A stretch of DNA of 64,000 nt from Leptospira congkakensis (GTDB lineage: Bacteria; Spirochaetota; Leptospiria; Leptospirales; Leptospiraceae), in the NCBI RefSeq assembly GCF_004770265.1, contig NZ_RQGQ01000017.1, forward strand, positions 682,001-746,000, read 5' to 3'. Under the pieces are notes generated by a model, which was not told where the DNA came from, ran no database searches, and saw only the letters and a list, made by a program, of their open reading frames with translations. Position 1 is the stretch's first letter, and the number at the start of each line of letters is the position of its first letter. Position numbers and translations under genes: made by a program. Below, one piece after another: positions 28,301-36,967 of this stretch.

Positions 28301-28593
28301 GGAAATCGAAAGAAGAACTGACCAAAGTGGGTGATCCCAAAGATAATAAATCCTCCGGTGATCCAACGATGGTAGGATGCAATGGGATGGTAATAAAACG
28401 CACCGAGTAGATATCCAAATTGGAAAAGGCACAAAAACAAACAGGCAAGAGCCATATGTTTAGTGGCGACAGTTTTGTCTTTTAGTGTGAAAAAGAATGT
28501 AGTCAAGACCGCAAGGAGGACAGTGACAATTAAACTACCGAATGTATAATAATTTGTTAGTATGTGGTCAACGGATAATATGCTTTCACTCAT
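25366..28593 (-). CDS. Multi-TM sensor PP2C (SpoIIE-type) phosphatase with TPR tail
   Basis: A 1075-residue membrane signalling protein. Approximate order: seven TMs (15-240), a further TM (243-262), a periplasmic sensor region (265-500), a TM near 510-530, HAMP (530-585), a coiled coil (585-630), a PP2C domain (640-880) and TPR repeats (915-1070). The metal-binding Asp residues are present in GDLGGD, MNGDAMGKS, LGSDGRDD and DDISML, so it should be active. Expected role: dephosphorylate an anti-sigma antagonist such as a STAS protein. The TPRs add a protein-binding surface. Solitary, with a 122-base leader region. Confidence 0.87.
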   Translation of the reverse strand: MSESILSVDHILTNYYTFGSLIVTVLLAVLTTFFFTLKDKTVATKHMALACLFLCLFQFGYLLGAFYYHPIASYHRWITGGFIIFGITHFGQFFFRFPDNEDKKAASIMLAILHAIAIVVVLWFLVTVSQGERKYHFTAHHWDFNSEGASRILSLFIAAYSFINFLVLPGYRILHLKKDKRGTLFIMLIAALIAAVVPNITNVMSRDGAMERSTYLTALVLLFTLTFFIITITFINNSSERTTFMVKIVGISFVTILLIMQAFSYLVDQEKETSYDSTAIQKALRVAEGGERSKDILFVIEYDLSSQNLKKAYLPSSVNVDLPLVQADLYNTALYDEVVTISEAEYRNSLRSSLAKTPYYFEGYKNAIIQFLDENPDSEGAELKSEVSKLIEKLNRRTFINTNKLGDILPEQFCEEGVKYVEKVKNVDTFRDAILKHVNDCKWDGKEISGRDLRVEMLKFFRYFKPDLTRHYRKDLDGVSHYIAYMTYDAKKKINREVGFNYRDYRAYMHKSAKLELIILAIVMFVLLIIFPLFFRSALVNPLYALLAGVEKVNQGNLEVEVPIKVNDEIGYLAESFNGMVSSIRDARRELQDYAENLEEKVKERTKELQEKMDEIHRLKVQQDGDYFLTSLLAKPLFFNANKSDNIRCDFFVHQKKTFEFRNKTGDLGGDICITGNLKLGKPDDFRRYTMVMNGDAMGKSMQGAGGSLVMGVVMNSIVARSAGNKRILNRTPEEWLTDVYEEVNAVFKSFSGTMVISATVMLIEDESGKTWYFNAEHPYSILYRDGKASFIEEELKLRKLGLDSEYPFEVQTFQLLPGDQLILGSDGRDDIDLTPDEDVRTINEDETMVLRFVEEADGDIYEIEKLVKKTGDITDDISMLSVIFKSEKSPISHSPEKDDLSQQPVDDFFDTPGDDWDEALTATGAFEEGKILYQNGEIERAITVMKKAFLGDPSNQKLNKFLGLVSYKGKEYDIAAKVLTEFLKENEGSGEYWYYLAMSEKKLGNYESALKAAQEALKYDSENFQNLINLADVSRLLGNVDRAVTYVTRAQSIDPTNKNVLKLSKLLEKATSLN

Positions 28594-28667
28594 AGGGTCT
28601 TCTAGTTGCTAATTTAATACAGAATCGTAACAGGCGCAAGTAACGAAATCAATTCATTTTCCAACCT

Positions 28668-28704
28668 TTCCGAGCAATTCGGTGGAACCACCAAATGCCC
28701 GGAA
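28668..28704 (-). terminator. Extended imperfect inverted repeat after rlpA
   Basis: A 37-base cruciform-like repeat: outer TTCCG/CGGAA, inner GC/GC, ATT/AAT and GGTGG/CCACC, with two mismatches and one bulge. It is between rlpA (stop 28716) and the sensor phosphatase start, in the 122-base gap. No T-run follows, so it could be a terminator, a 3'-end stabiliser or an operator. Confidence 0.45.
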
Positions 28705-28715
28705 AAAGAGGAATT

Positions 28716-29600
28716 CTAACGATTTGCAATAAAACAATCAATCCCATCGTACTTCAATTTTGATTTGAGAGATTCTGCTTTTGTGCGGTCTGCAAAATCC
28801 CCAACTTGAACTACGAACTTTCCATCTCTAGGAGTCACGAACACAGCTTGGTTGTATTCGGATTTCATGTTTTCTTGGTATTTGATTGCTCTTTCTTTTT
28901 CCTGAAACACTCCCACTTGCACTGTAAAACCTTTCCCAGCTGCGATTGGTTTTACGGCACCAGGTTTTACTGGTGTGAGTTTTTCTGGTTTGGCTGGAGC
29001 ATCATCCAAAAGGTCAGCGTCATCCAAATCATCTGCCAGATCGTCTTCCCCTTTTTTGAGAACTTTGATTCCGACTTTTGTAATCCCTTTGTCCTTAAAC
29101 TCTAAAAGCTCAGCGGTTTTTTCAGATACATCAACAATCCTTTCATCCACAAAAGGTCCACGATCATTGATACGGACAACGGCTTCTTTATTGTTTTCTA
29201 AGTTTTGGATTTTGATCACACTTCCAATAGGGAGCGTTCTATGAGCACCAGTCATTTTCATTCGATCAAAAGGTTCTCCACTCGCAGTAGGGCGACCTTG
29301 AAACTTTTGTCCATACCAAGATGACAATCCAACTTCATCAAACTGATCCGCTGGTTTTTTTGTTGGAAGCGCCGCTGCCGTAACAGGTGCTGCTGTTTTG
29401 GAATTGGAATCTAAATCATCAATAATAGAGCGGGCAACAGGGTCTTCCGACTTACCGTTACTCGCTGGTTTTGACTTCTGAGAGCGTTCAAAAAATATAT
29501 CTTCCGGATCGCCGGAAGCGCTATAATCTCTTCGGGTAGCATCTGCCGAACTGCAGGACGCTAGCCACAATATCATGGATATAAGTATGAGTCTTTGCAT
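28716..29600 (-). CDS. rlpA: RlpA-like SPOR-domain lipoprotein
   Basis: 294 residues from the ATG at 29600, which has GGGGAAAG upstream. Lipobox WLASC at the signal peptide end. Domain order: a low-complexity linker (25-105), a double-psi beta-barrel (GLSSWYGQKFQG, HRTLPIGS, VRINDRGPFVDERIVDVS), an acidic Asp/Leu linker (EDDLADDLDDADLLDD) and a C-terminal SPOR repeat (FTVQVGVFQEKERAI, FVVQVGDFADRTKA). RlpA cleaves denuded peptidoglycan in some species. The His and Asp of the catalytic DPBB are present here. Probably outer-membrane-anchored and septum-linked. Confidence 0.9.
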   Translation of the reverse strand: MQRLILISMILWLASCSSADATRRDYSASGDPEDIFFERSQKSKPASNGKSEDPVARSIIDDLDSNSKTAAPVTAAALPTKKPADQFDEVGLSSWYGQKFQGRPTASGEPFDRMKMTGAHRTLPIGSVIKIQNLENNKEAVVRINDRGPFVDERIVDVSEKTAELLEFKDKGITKVGIKVLKKGEDDLADDLDDADLLDDAPAKPEKLTPVKPGAVKPIAAGKGFTVQVGVFQEKERAIKYQENMKSEYNQAVFVTPRDGKFVVQVGDFADRTKAESLKSKLKYDGIDCFIANR

Positions 29601-29709
29601 AACTTTCCCCTTTCCTCTGGACTCTTGTGTGTACCTTTCGGAAGGTTTTTCCATTCTCCTGATAAATTTTCTTTGGGGAGATTCATTTCTGAAACGATAA
29701 TGGGTCTGT

Positions 29710-30615
29710 ATGGCACAAGAAATCCAATCTCTATTCAATGAGGCTGTCCGTTTGGAGCGAAACGGAGAGTGGGATCGTGCCGAGGCCCAATACAAGGTTT
29801 TACTAGAAAAAGATCCTAGTTATCATTTGGCCTTACAAAACTTAGGGGTGATTTACGCCAAACAAGGAAAACATGCAGAAGCCATTCCGATGTTTTCTAA
29901 AGCTTACAAACTCCATACAAATGTTAAAAATTGTTATAATTTAGCTGTTTCCCTTTACAAACATGAAGAAACAGAAAAAGCGATTAGTTTTCTAAAACAA
30001 ACACTCACTTTTGAAAAGAAGTTTATTTCTGCACATCTACTGCTCGCGCAAGCCTATCAGAAGTTAGGCAATGATGAAAAAACCGAAGTATATCTCACCA
30101 ATGTCATTAAAATCGAACCAGACCACAAATCAGCTTTAGGAGGGCTTGCGATGTTTTATTATGAAAGGAATCGTTTTCCAGAAAGTTTAAAAATGATTGA
30201 ACGTTATTTGATTCTTTATCCTGGAAATGCACAATTAAAAATCATCCAATCCGAAATCCTTTCTAAACAAGGAAATTATAAAGCATCTGCCACTTTACTT
30301 GCTACCATGGTAAAAGAAGATGTAGGATTTACAAATTTTAATGATAGTTTGTCTGCTGCTTGGAAAGAAGAAGATGGAGTGGCTCACGAAAGTTTGGCTC
30401 GAATCCAAACCAAAGCAAAAAAGAAATTAAAAGAATTTCAAACCAAATTAGAACTTTCGAAAGAGAACCCAGAAGAGTTTTCTCCTCCCGATGCACAGGA
30501 AGCTTTGGATTTAAGTTTGTTGTATCTTTTCAACGGCAATCCAGAAAAAGCGATGCAATATTTGGTATTTGCGCAAAAGATGAAGGAAACCACAGATCCC
30601 GACAGGTCATCCTAG
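29710..30615 (+). CDS. TPR repeat protein
   Basis: 301 residues with no signal peptide. Four to five tetratricopeptide repeats span residues 4-200 (for example WDRAEAQYKVLLEKDPSY and HAEAIPMFSKAYKLH), followed by a helical C-terminal region with another repeat-like segment (ALDLSLLYLFNGNPEKAMQYL). Probably a protein-protein scaffold in the cytoplasm. The next gene starts within 2 bases of the stop, so the pair is an operon. It diverges from rlpA across 109 bases. Confidence 0.85.
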   Translation: MAQEIQSLFNEAVRLERNGEWDRAEAQYKVLLEKDPSYHLALQNLGVIYAKQGKHAEAIPMFSKAYKLHTNVKNCYNLAVSLYKHEETEKAISFLKQTLTFEKKFISAHLLLAQAYQKLGNDEKTEVYLTNVIKIEPDHKSALGGLAMFYYERNRFPESLKMIERYLILYPGNAQLKIIQSEILSKQGNYKASATLLATMVKEDVGFTNFNDSLSAAWKEEDGVAHESLARIQTKAKKKLKEFQTKLELSKENPEEFSPPDAQEALDLSLLYLFNGNPEKAMQYLVFAQKMKETTDPDRSS

Positions 30616-30616
30616 A

Positions 30617-31540
30617 TTGAAATTTCGTATTTTCTCTATTCTATTTCTTTGTTATCTTTTGTTTTTATTTGGATGTAGATATCCTATTGTCAAACAAGAT
30701 GAATTGGAAACCGACACTTTGTTTTTAGAAGTATCTGGTTCCAAAGCCAGCGATTGTAATGCGGAAGGGATTCGGCTTTCCAAAACCATTCAGTTGGACC
30801 AAGCGGAAACAGTTTGGGATCAGTGTATCCAAACCAATCCAAACGAAGTGGTTGTTCATTTGAACCGCCTTCGGTTTTATTTTTTATTAGATGAATACGA
30901 AATCCTGAAACAAAAAATTACTAAAGAAGCTCCTTCGCGTTCCTCAGTAACCTATACAACAATTTTAAAAGAACTAGAACTGCGATTGCGAAACGAGGAA
31001 AGGATTGTATTGTTAGATGCACTTTCTCGGTTGAAAGGTTGGGAATTGTATTCCTATGAAGAACTTGCTAATTACTATTTACAAATAGGTAACTTTGCTT
31101 ATGCGGAAGGTTATTTTAATCAGATTTTAGAAGTGGTTCCTTTTCACGAAAATGCTTTGTATGGAATGGCAGACATCCAAGTCCAAAAAAATAATTGGTA
31201 TAGTTTGCTTGATTATGCAAAATCTCTAGAAGTTGCAGCCAAAAAGAATCAGGATTTTCATTTTTATTTTGTAAAAGCCAATTATGAATTAGGACGTTAC
31301 GAAACCGCACTCAAATGGGCGGAGTCGGCGACACCAAACGAAAAAACCCAGATTAGTTTTTTAGAAGTTTGGCGTGATACATTACTTGTTTTAAAAGATT
31401 TTCCGAAATGGGACGGCCTTTTGCCTTACTACCGTAAGGCGGTTGAAAAGGGATATGCGGTCCCTGAATCGGTTTTTTTCCCCACTTTGTCCAAAGAAGG
31501 AAAAGATATTCGAAAGGCCTCTCGTTCGGGAAGAAGTTAA
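30617..31540 (+). CDS. TPR-like lipoprotein
   Basis: 307 residues from a TTG start directly after the preceding TAG. Signal peptide with lipobox LFLFGC, then a helical repeat region with TPR-like segments near 60-80, 155-185 and 225-240 (for example YYLQIGNFAYAEGYFNQIL). Likely periplasm-facing lipoprotein working with the preceding cytoplasmic TPR protein, inferred from the gene pair. No enzyme motif. Confidence 0.75.
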   Translation: MKFRIFSILFLCYLLFLFGCRYPIVKQDELETDTLFLEVSGSKASDCNAEGIRLSKTIQLDQAETVWDQCIQTNPNEVVVHLNRLRFYFLLDEYEILKQKITKEAPSRSSVTYTTILKELELRLRNEERIVLLDALSRLKGWELYSYEELANYYLQIGNFAYAEGYFNQILEVVPFHENALYGMADIQVQKNNWYSLLDYAKSLEVAAKKNQDFHFYFVKANYELGRYETALKWAESATPNEKTQISFLEVWRDTLLVLKDFPKWDGLLPYYRKAVEKGYAVPESVFFPTLSKEGKDIRKASRSGRS

Positions 31541-31550
31541 TCTAATACCT

Positions 31551-31579
31551 TTAAATTCGGTTCTAAAGAAAGAATTTAA
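31551..31579. terminator. AT-rich inverted repeat between convergent genes
   Basis: TTAAATTC (31551-31558) pairs with GAATTTAA (31572-31579) across a 13-base loop, overlapping the folP stop. Low stability, so terminator function is tentative. Confidence 0.35.
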
Positions 31580-32391
31580 TCCTTTTCCTGACATAAATTC
31601 CAAATCTTTTCGGCTTGTCTCAGCTTCAGTACGTTATGCGTCCGAATGAATGGAATTTTGTATCTTAACAAATGAAGTTCACAGGCCAAAGTGGCAAACT
31701 CTCGATCTGCGATTGGTAATTCTCCGAGAACATTTCCAAGAAAAGATTTTCTAGAAACTCCTACCATAAGTTGGGGGAATTCTAGTTTTAAAATTTCTAA
31801 TTCTTGCAGGACTCTAAAAGAAACCATTGGATCCTCACTCAAGAAAAAACCCATACCTGGATCGAAATAGAGAATGGATTCTGGAATGTCCATGGCAACT
31901 AAATCAGAGCGGCGATCCCGAAAGAAAGTTTGAATTTTTCTGACTACTTTTTCGGGTGTTAGATTGGATTTACTTTTCGCAATATTTCTGTTATGCGAAT
32001 GCATGATGATGAGTTTTAGTTCTGGGTGTTTTTTTACATAGGAACTGAGAAAACTTCGGTCACCTTCATAGGTAAATCCAGTGATGTCGTTGATACACCG
32101 AACTCCTGCCTCAATCCCTTTTTTCTGCACTGACGGTCGGAAACTATCCAAACTGATCCGAACACCCTTGGGAACAAAATGTCGGATCACTGGTTCCACT
32201 CGTTTCCATTCTTCTTCTTCGGAAACTAAACTTGCATTGATGTTAGATGACTGGCCAGATACGTCCAACCAATCCGCTCCTTCTTGTAAGAGTTTGGTTC
32301 CTTGTTGGATTGCGTCGTCTGGGTTCAGGAACTTTCCCCCGTCACTAAATGAGTCTGTGGTAATGTTTAAGATTCCGAAGATTTCGGCCAT
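31576..32391 (-). CDS. folP: Dihydropteroate synthase homologue with altered loop 2
   Basis: 271 residues of the DHPS TIM-barrel, which joins pABA to the pterin pyrophosphate in folate synthesis. Conserved parts: GILNITTDSFSDGGKF (loop 1), SLDSFRP, NDITG, FDPGMGF, GVSRKSFLG and RTHNV. The second loop, normally G-E-S-T-R-P, reads GQSSNI at 46-51, so the usual Thr, Arg and Pro are Ser, Asn and Ile. The protein may be a genuine FolP with a lineage-specific loop, or a paralogue with changed activity. Single gene, convergent to the TPR lipoprotein. Confidence 0.82.
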   Translation of the reverse strand: MAEIFGILNITTDSFSDGGKFLNPDDAIQQGTKLLQEGADWLDVSGQSSNINASLVSEEEEWKRVEPVIRHFVPKGVRISLDSFRPSVQKKGIEAGVRCINDITGFTYEGDRSFLSSYVKKHPELKLIIMHSHNRNIAKSKSNLTPEKVVRKIQTFFRDRRSDLVAMDIPESILYFDPGMGFFLSEDPMVSFRVLQELEILKLEFPQLMVGVSRKSFLGNVLGELPIADREFATLACELHLLRYKIPFIRTHNVLKLRQAEKIWNLCQEKD

Positions 32392-32441
32392 GAATGAGAA
32401 GGATTATCGGTAAACCTACCCCTAAAAGCCTTATTTTTCCC

Positions 32442-32470
32442 TTGGCAGAAAATTCCGATTGGCCGATACA
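32442..32470 (+). promoter_or_regulatory. Candidate sigma-70 promoter for the PD40-OmpA gene
   Basis: TTGGCA (32442-32447) lies 17 bases before GATACA (32465-32470), with AGGAGA closely preceding the ATG at 32486. The -35 is good and the -10 weak. The leader would be under 15 bases. Confidence 0.4.
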
Positions 32471-32485
32471 TAGGAGAGACGGCAG

Positions 32486-34498
32486 ATGAAAAAATACCTT
32501 ATTTCCTTAATCATTTTGGCATTCCCAATTCTGGCCCAACCTTTACCGAAAGTGAAGGACGTAAGGTTTTATCAGCCTCTTAACACTCAAAATGTGGAAT
32601 ACAACCCCGTCATTTCTCCAACGGGACGGTATTTAGTATTCCAATCCAACCGCCCAGGTGGTGAGGGAGGGATGGACATTTGGATTTCAGAAAATTTAAG
32701 TTTTCCTGACCGAATGAAATTGCCTGTTTGGTCTCCTCCCAAAAATTTTCGTGAACTCAACACTACCAATTTTGAAGGCATGTTTTCGATCCTTTTTGAT
32801 GAAGAAGAGAAGCCGTACGAATTGTACTTCACTTCTGTTCGTGATAAATCACAAGCCGATCCTAAAAAAAACCGTGAAGGATATGATGGCCTCAACTTAT
32901 ATTATACAAAAATAAATCCTAGAACTGGGCTTTGGTCCGTACCCATTCATTTGAATGAGGTGAACTCTCATTTTGAAGATAAAATGCCTGCCGTTTCGCC
33001 TGATGGTTGTTCGATGGTATTTTCATCCAACCGCCCTGGGGGGATAGGAGGATTTGACCTTTGGATTTCCAAACGAGAGCCAACAACGGTAACAAAAGAA
33101 ACGAACCCGGATAAACCTAAAATTAGATGTAAGGATGGGGTTTGGCAAAAACCTATTTCTCTGGGAACGACCATCAATACAAAAGATGATGAAATTAGTC
33201 CTAATTACCATTGGGATGGTTTACGATTGTATTTTAGTTCCAATCGGGAAGATAAAAATCGTAAATTTAGTTTTTACTATAGTGAGTACAATAGTTCGCA
33301 AAATTATTTTGAAACACCAATAGTTTTGGGTTCACCATTTAATACCAAACAACAGTTGTCAGGCGAATCAACGGGGTTTCCTTTTGATACTCCGGCAGAT
33401 TATTCTACTTATAGCCTTTGGGAAGAAAGTGATAATGAAGGAATTTCTGTCACTTATGATGATCTATGGTTTTATTTTTCTTCTAACCGCCCTGGGGGAG
33501 AAGGCCAATTTGATATTTATAGAACCATGGTTCCCGAAGATCTGCGTCGTACTTATGAATTTGTTTTCCGTGGTCTAGTTTTGGATGGATCTGAAGCCAT
33601 TATGATTGGTCTGGATTCCACACTCAAAATTTATGATGATACAAGACCCATTCAAGTGATTACTTCCAAACGGATTGGTGGGGATCTTAGCACAGCTGAT
33701 GCAGAGAATTTTAGAACCACAATCAAAACTGGGAAATTGTACCGAGTGGAAGTTTCTTCGCCTGGATTCCATCCAACAGAAGTTCTTTTGGATTTGAGAG
33801 GGAATGTAGGAAAGGATAAAGAACAATATTCTCAAATCATCCTACAACCCATTCGTCCTACGAAAGACGAACGACCAGACAAAACCATCCAAGGAATTCG
33901 ATTTATCGTAAAAGATAAAAAAACGGATTTGGTGATTCCGAATGCTATTTGTTATTATTTTGATGACCTAACTCGAAAAGGAAAATCCTTAGAATCGAAG
34001 GATAGCCGATTTGATTTAGAAAAATCTCCGACCATGGATTTTGAAATTTTAGTAAGGGCTAAGGGATTTAAAGAAGAAACCTTTCTCTTTTCGAAAGACA
34101 AAATTGCCAACATGGAAGGGAAAGAAACTGTCCTTTACCTCAGAAATTTAAATGACTTTGACAGTTTGTACAATACAATTATTTATTTCCCGTTCAATGA
34201 ACGAACGTTGAGTGATGAAGATAAGAAAAAATTGGATCTTTTAGCCGACTTCCTCATCCAACATAAAAATGAAAAAGTTGAAATTGGTGGACATACTGAT
34301 AATGTAGGGAATAAGGAATACAATATCAGTTTGAGCGAAGATAGGGCTCTTTCTGTGTATCAGTATTTGAGACAGAAAAGTGTTCCAAAGGAACGGATGA
34401 AGGTGCAAGCATACCATTATTCGCAGCCGATCGCAGAGAACGAAACAGAAGAAGGAAGATCACGAAATAGACGTGTGAATTTCAAAAAAATAGATTAG
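32486..34498 (+). CDS. PD40 beta-propeller OmpA-family protein
   Basis: 670 residues with a signal peptide ending at PILAQP. Residues 40-360 contain repeated SNRPGGxGGxDIW blocks (near 52, 183 and 335, with a weaker SNREDKNRK), the PD40/TolB-like propeller pattern. A beta-rich region follows (370-540), then an OmpA/MotB peptidoglycan-binding domain (550-670) with GGHTDNVGNKEYNISLSEDRA and the C-terminal RSRNRRVNF. Expected to anchor the outer membrane to peptidoglycan. The downstream gene starts 3 bases after the stop. Confidence 0.88.
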   Translation: MKKYLISLIILAFPILAQPLPKVKDVRFYQPLNTQNVEYNPVISPTGRYLVFQSNRPGGEGGMDIWISENLSFPDRMKLPVWSPPKNFRELNTTNFEGMFSILFDEEEKPYELYFTSVRDKSQADPKKNREGYDGLNLYYTKINPRTGLWSVPIHLNEVNSHFEDKMPAVSPDGCSMVFSSNRPGGIGGFDLWISKREPTTVTKETNPDKPKIRCKDGVWQKPISLGTTINTKDDEISPNYHWDGLRLYFSSNREDKNRKFSFYYSEYNSSQNYFETPIVLGSPFNTKQQLSGESTGFPFDTPADYSTYSLWEESDNEGISVTYDDLWFYFSSNRPGGEGQFDIYRTMVPEDLRRTYEFVFRGLVLDGSEAIMIGLDSTLKIYDDTRPIQVITSKRIGGDLSTADAENFRTTIKTGKLYRVEVSSPGFHPTEVLLDLRGNVGKDKEQYSQIILQPIRPTKDERPDKTIQGIRFIVKDKKTDLVIPNAICYYFDDLTRKGKSLESKDSRFDLEKSPTMDFEILVRAKGFKEETFLFSKDKIANMEGKETVLYLRNLNDFDSLYNTIIYFPFNERTLSDEDKKKLDLLADFLIQHKNEKVEIGGHTDNVGNKEYNISLSEDRALSVYQYLRQKSVPKERMKVQAYHYSQPIAENETEEGRSRNRRVNFKKID

Positions 34499-34500
34499 TT

Positions 34501-35625
34501 ATGATCAATCGCGTAAAAATTCATTTCGACCAAGAAAGAGAGTACCTTCCATTAGAGGCAGTACGGGCTCTACCTGAATTTTTTAAACAAATGATGGGTG
34601 GAAACGGATTGTTTCTAAAAGGTTATGATACTTTGATCCGCGTAAAGTTCAAAGGGGAACGACCGGACGGGGCACATATTTGGGAATTGGAAACCATTCC
34701 TGAGTTAATCGAAACAATTTTTACAATCCAGGCAACGACAGAATTTCATGTCGAAGTGGATTATGAACTGATCAATCAAAAAGACAACCTTCTTCTTGGC
34801 AAAATCATTGATAGAAGACAAACCTATGCAACTAGGCAAGACCCACGAAATGAAAAGGTTCGAGGGAATGCTGTGGCGTCCAACTTTTTAGTTGCAAAAA
34901 CGGATATTGATTTCTCAAAACTAACGGGAGTTAGTTCTCAGGTAATTCTTTCCGATATCCAACGTAATGTTTTAAAAAATTATCCACAATCAAAAGTGAT
35001 ATTTCTTTCGGGATCAACTCACAGTGATGAAATTGATTTGATGAAAGAACATAAAAAACCAATTTTTATTTTAGATACAGAAACATTTGAATCTTTCTCT
35101 TCTGAGGATGTATTCGATCCTAAAAAAACTTTTGAAGATGAGTTTTTGTTGGATGATAAAGTCCAAGAATACAAAAAGAAAAAAATAGGTTCCTATATTT
35201 ATTATCCACTATTCATCCAAATGAAAGACATGCATTTTTTTGCATATCTTTCGTTAGAAACGGAAAGACCAGGGATTCCTAGTGAAGTATTGGATTTGTT
35301 TAAAGAGGTTGAACGTACGTTTCAAGAAAGAATTATGGATTCAAACACCCATATTCTTGATATCAAACAAAATGTACTCAACGTTTCCAGGGGTGGAGTT
35401 GCCTTGGAAGTTAACGATATGGAAATTATCAAAGCACTGAAAGTGAAACCAACGTTTACCCTGGATATCAATTTCAAATTGCAGGCACCGATTCGGATGG
35501 CGATAGAATTACGACATCTAGAAGAGGTGAATGATTATTATCGATTGGGTGGAAGGATCACAGGTGTCAGCGGAGATAAAAAAGCCAAAGAGATTTACCA
35601 CAGTCTCATTGAATTTTTTGGCTGA
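34501..35625 (+). CDS. DUF1577/PilZ-like protein
   Basis: 374 residues, soluble. It resembles a family largely restricted to Leptospira (DUF1577). Basic segments RRQTYATRQDPRN near residue 105 and a C-terminal NVSRGGVALEVND near 300 recall the RxxxR and (D/N)xSxxG of PilZ c-di-GMP receptors, but the spacing is unusual, so nucleotide binding is only a possibility. It lies 3 bases after the PD40-OmpA gene, suggesting a shared envelope role. A second protein of the same flavour is at 50080-51267. Confidence 0.65.
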   Translation: MINRVKIHFDQEREYLPLEAVRALPEFFKQMMGGNGLFLKGYDTLIRVKFKGERPDGAHIWELETIPELIETIFTIQATTEFHVEVDYELINQKDNLLLGKIIDRRQTYATRQDPRNEKVRGNAVASNFLVAKTDIDFSKLTGVSSQVILSDIQRNVLKNYPQSKVIFLSGSTHSDEIDLMKEHKKPIFILDTETFESFSSEDVFDPKKTFEDEFLLDDKVQEYKKKKIGSYIYYPLFIQMKDMHFFAYLSLETERPGIPSEVLDLFKEVERTFQERIMDSNTHILDIKQNVLNVSRGGVALEVNDMEIIKALKVKPTFTLDINFKLQAPIRMAIELRHLEEVNDYYRLGGRITGVSGDKKAKEIYHSLIEFFG

Positions 35626-35653
35626 TCTCACGCGGGTTCAATAGGGGCCAAGA

Positions 35654-36967
35654 TTGAAAGAACAAAAACTAACAACAGAAAACTATAAAGGCACTCGGGA
35701 TTTTTATCCTGAGGATATGCGCCTTCGCAATTATCTATTTTCGGTGATGAAAGATGTCGCCAGATCCTACGGTTATGAAGAATATGATGGCCCCATGGTG
35801 GAATCTCTAGACCTTTATAGAGCTAAAACTGGGGAAGAAATCGTCGGAAAACAAATTTATAATTTTATCGATAAGGGTGATCGCGAGGTTGCAATTCGTC
35901 CTGAAATGACACCAACGGTTGCAAGGATGGTTGCTAAAAAATTGCGGGATCTTCCTCGTCCCATTCGTTGGTTTTCCATTCCTAACCTTTGGAGATATGA
36001 ACAACCAGGTCACGGTCGCCTCAGAGAACATTGGCAACTGAATGTGGATATGTTTGGTGTCACAAGTGGCAGAGCCGAATTAGAAATTTTATCTTTAGCA
36101 TGTGATATACTTTTTGCATTCGGTGCTCCCAGAAATAGTTTTAAGGTAACAATTTCTCATAGATCACTTCTCGATGAATTTTTGTTAGATGGTTTGAAAG
36201 TAAATCCTAATCAGGCACATGAAGTTTCCAAAATTTTAGATAAAAAAAATAAAATTACGGAAGATGAATATACCGCACTTGTCTCGAAAACCATTCCTGA
36301 CGATTCAACAGCTGTTTCTAAGATAAACTTATTTCTTGCCGCAACTACAGAAACTCTCGGCCAAATTCCTGGGATCAAAGAAGAAACAAGAAAAACAATC
36401 CAAACATTGTTTGAAGAACTAAAAACCATTGGATTAGAAGATATTGTATATTTTGATCCTTCTGTGGTGCGAGGTTTTGATTACTATACTGGTTTTATTT
36501 TTGAAATTTTTGACACTTCTCCGCAGAATAAACGTTCGTTATACGGTGGTGGAAGGTATGACAATTTGATTGGTTTGTTTTCCAATGAAGAACTTTCTGG
36601 AATTGGGTTTGGGCTTGGTGATGTTACCCTTCAGAATTTTTTAACCGCACACAATTTGTTACCAAATTTTGTGAATGATTCCACCGTTTACATCCCTCTC
36701 TTAGATGAATCTTCTTTTGCAGAGAATCATAACTTTGCAAGGGAACTTCGAAAGGAAAAGATTGCCGTCGAAGTATCTTTACTTTCTCAAAAAATGGGAA
36801 AACAACTTTCTTATGCAGAGAAAAAGGGATACCGCTGGATTTTACTTCGTGGTGAAGACGAAATCAAAGCAGGCACTGTGACATTAAAAGATATGGCCAC
36901 TCGTAATCAATGGACTTCCTCTTTTTCTGAAGCACTTCAAAAGATAAAAGAAGAGCTTTCTAAATGA
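35654..36967 (+). CDS. hisS: Histidyl-tRNA synthetase
   Basis: A class II aminoacyl-tRNA synthetase (437 residues) that charges tRNA-His. Motif 2 is in NLWRYEQPGHGRLREHWQL. The His-specific blocks VRGFDYYTGFIFEIF and YGGGRYDNL (HisA) and the motif 3 block GIGFGLGD are present. A C-terminal anticodon-binding domain follows from about residue 340. Start is TTG at 35654 with AGGGG seven bases upstream. The PAP2 gene overlaps its stop by 4 bases. Confidence 0.96.
   Translation: MKEQKLTTENYKGTRDFYPEDMRLRNYLFSVMKDVARSYGYEEYDGPMVESLDLYRAKTGEEIVGKQIYNFIDKGDREVAIRPEMTPTVARMVAKKLRDLPRPIRWFSIPNLWRYEQPGHGRLREHWQLNVDMFGVTSGRAELEILSLACDILFAFGAPRNSFKVTISHRSLLDEFLLDGLKVNPNQAHEVSKILDKKNKITEDEYTALVSKTIPDDSTAVSKINLFLAATTETLGQIPGIKEETRKTIQTLFEELKTIGLEDIVYFDPSVVRGFDYYTGFIFEIFDTSPQNKRSLYGGGRYDNLIGLFSNEELSGIGFGLGDVTLQNFLTAHNLLPNFVNDSTVYIPLLDESSFAENHNFARELRKEKIAVEVSLLSQKMGKQLSYAEKKGYRWILLRGEDEIKAGTVTLKDMATRNQWTSSFSEALQKIKEELSK

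Noticed and set aside
29633..29650. ACCTT/AAGGT hairpin with following T-run as a terminator
   Set aside because: The stem is 5 bp and it lies in a divergent leader where no transcript should end.
31576..32391. Acquired sulfonamide-resistance DHPS
   Set aside because: Gene has no mobile context, and it reads as a native-style gene.
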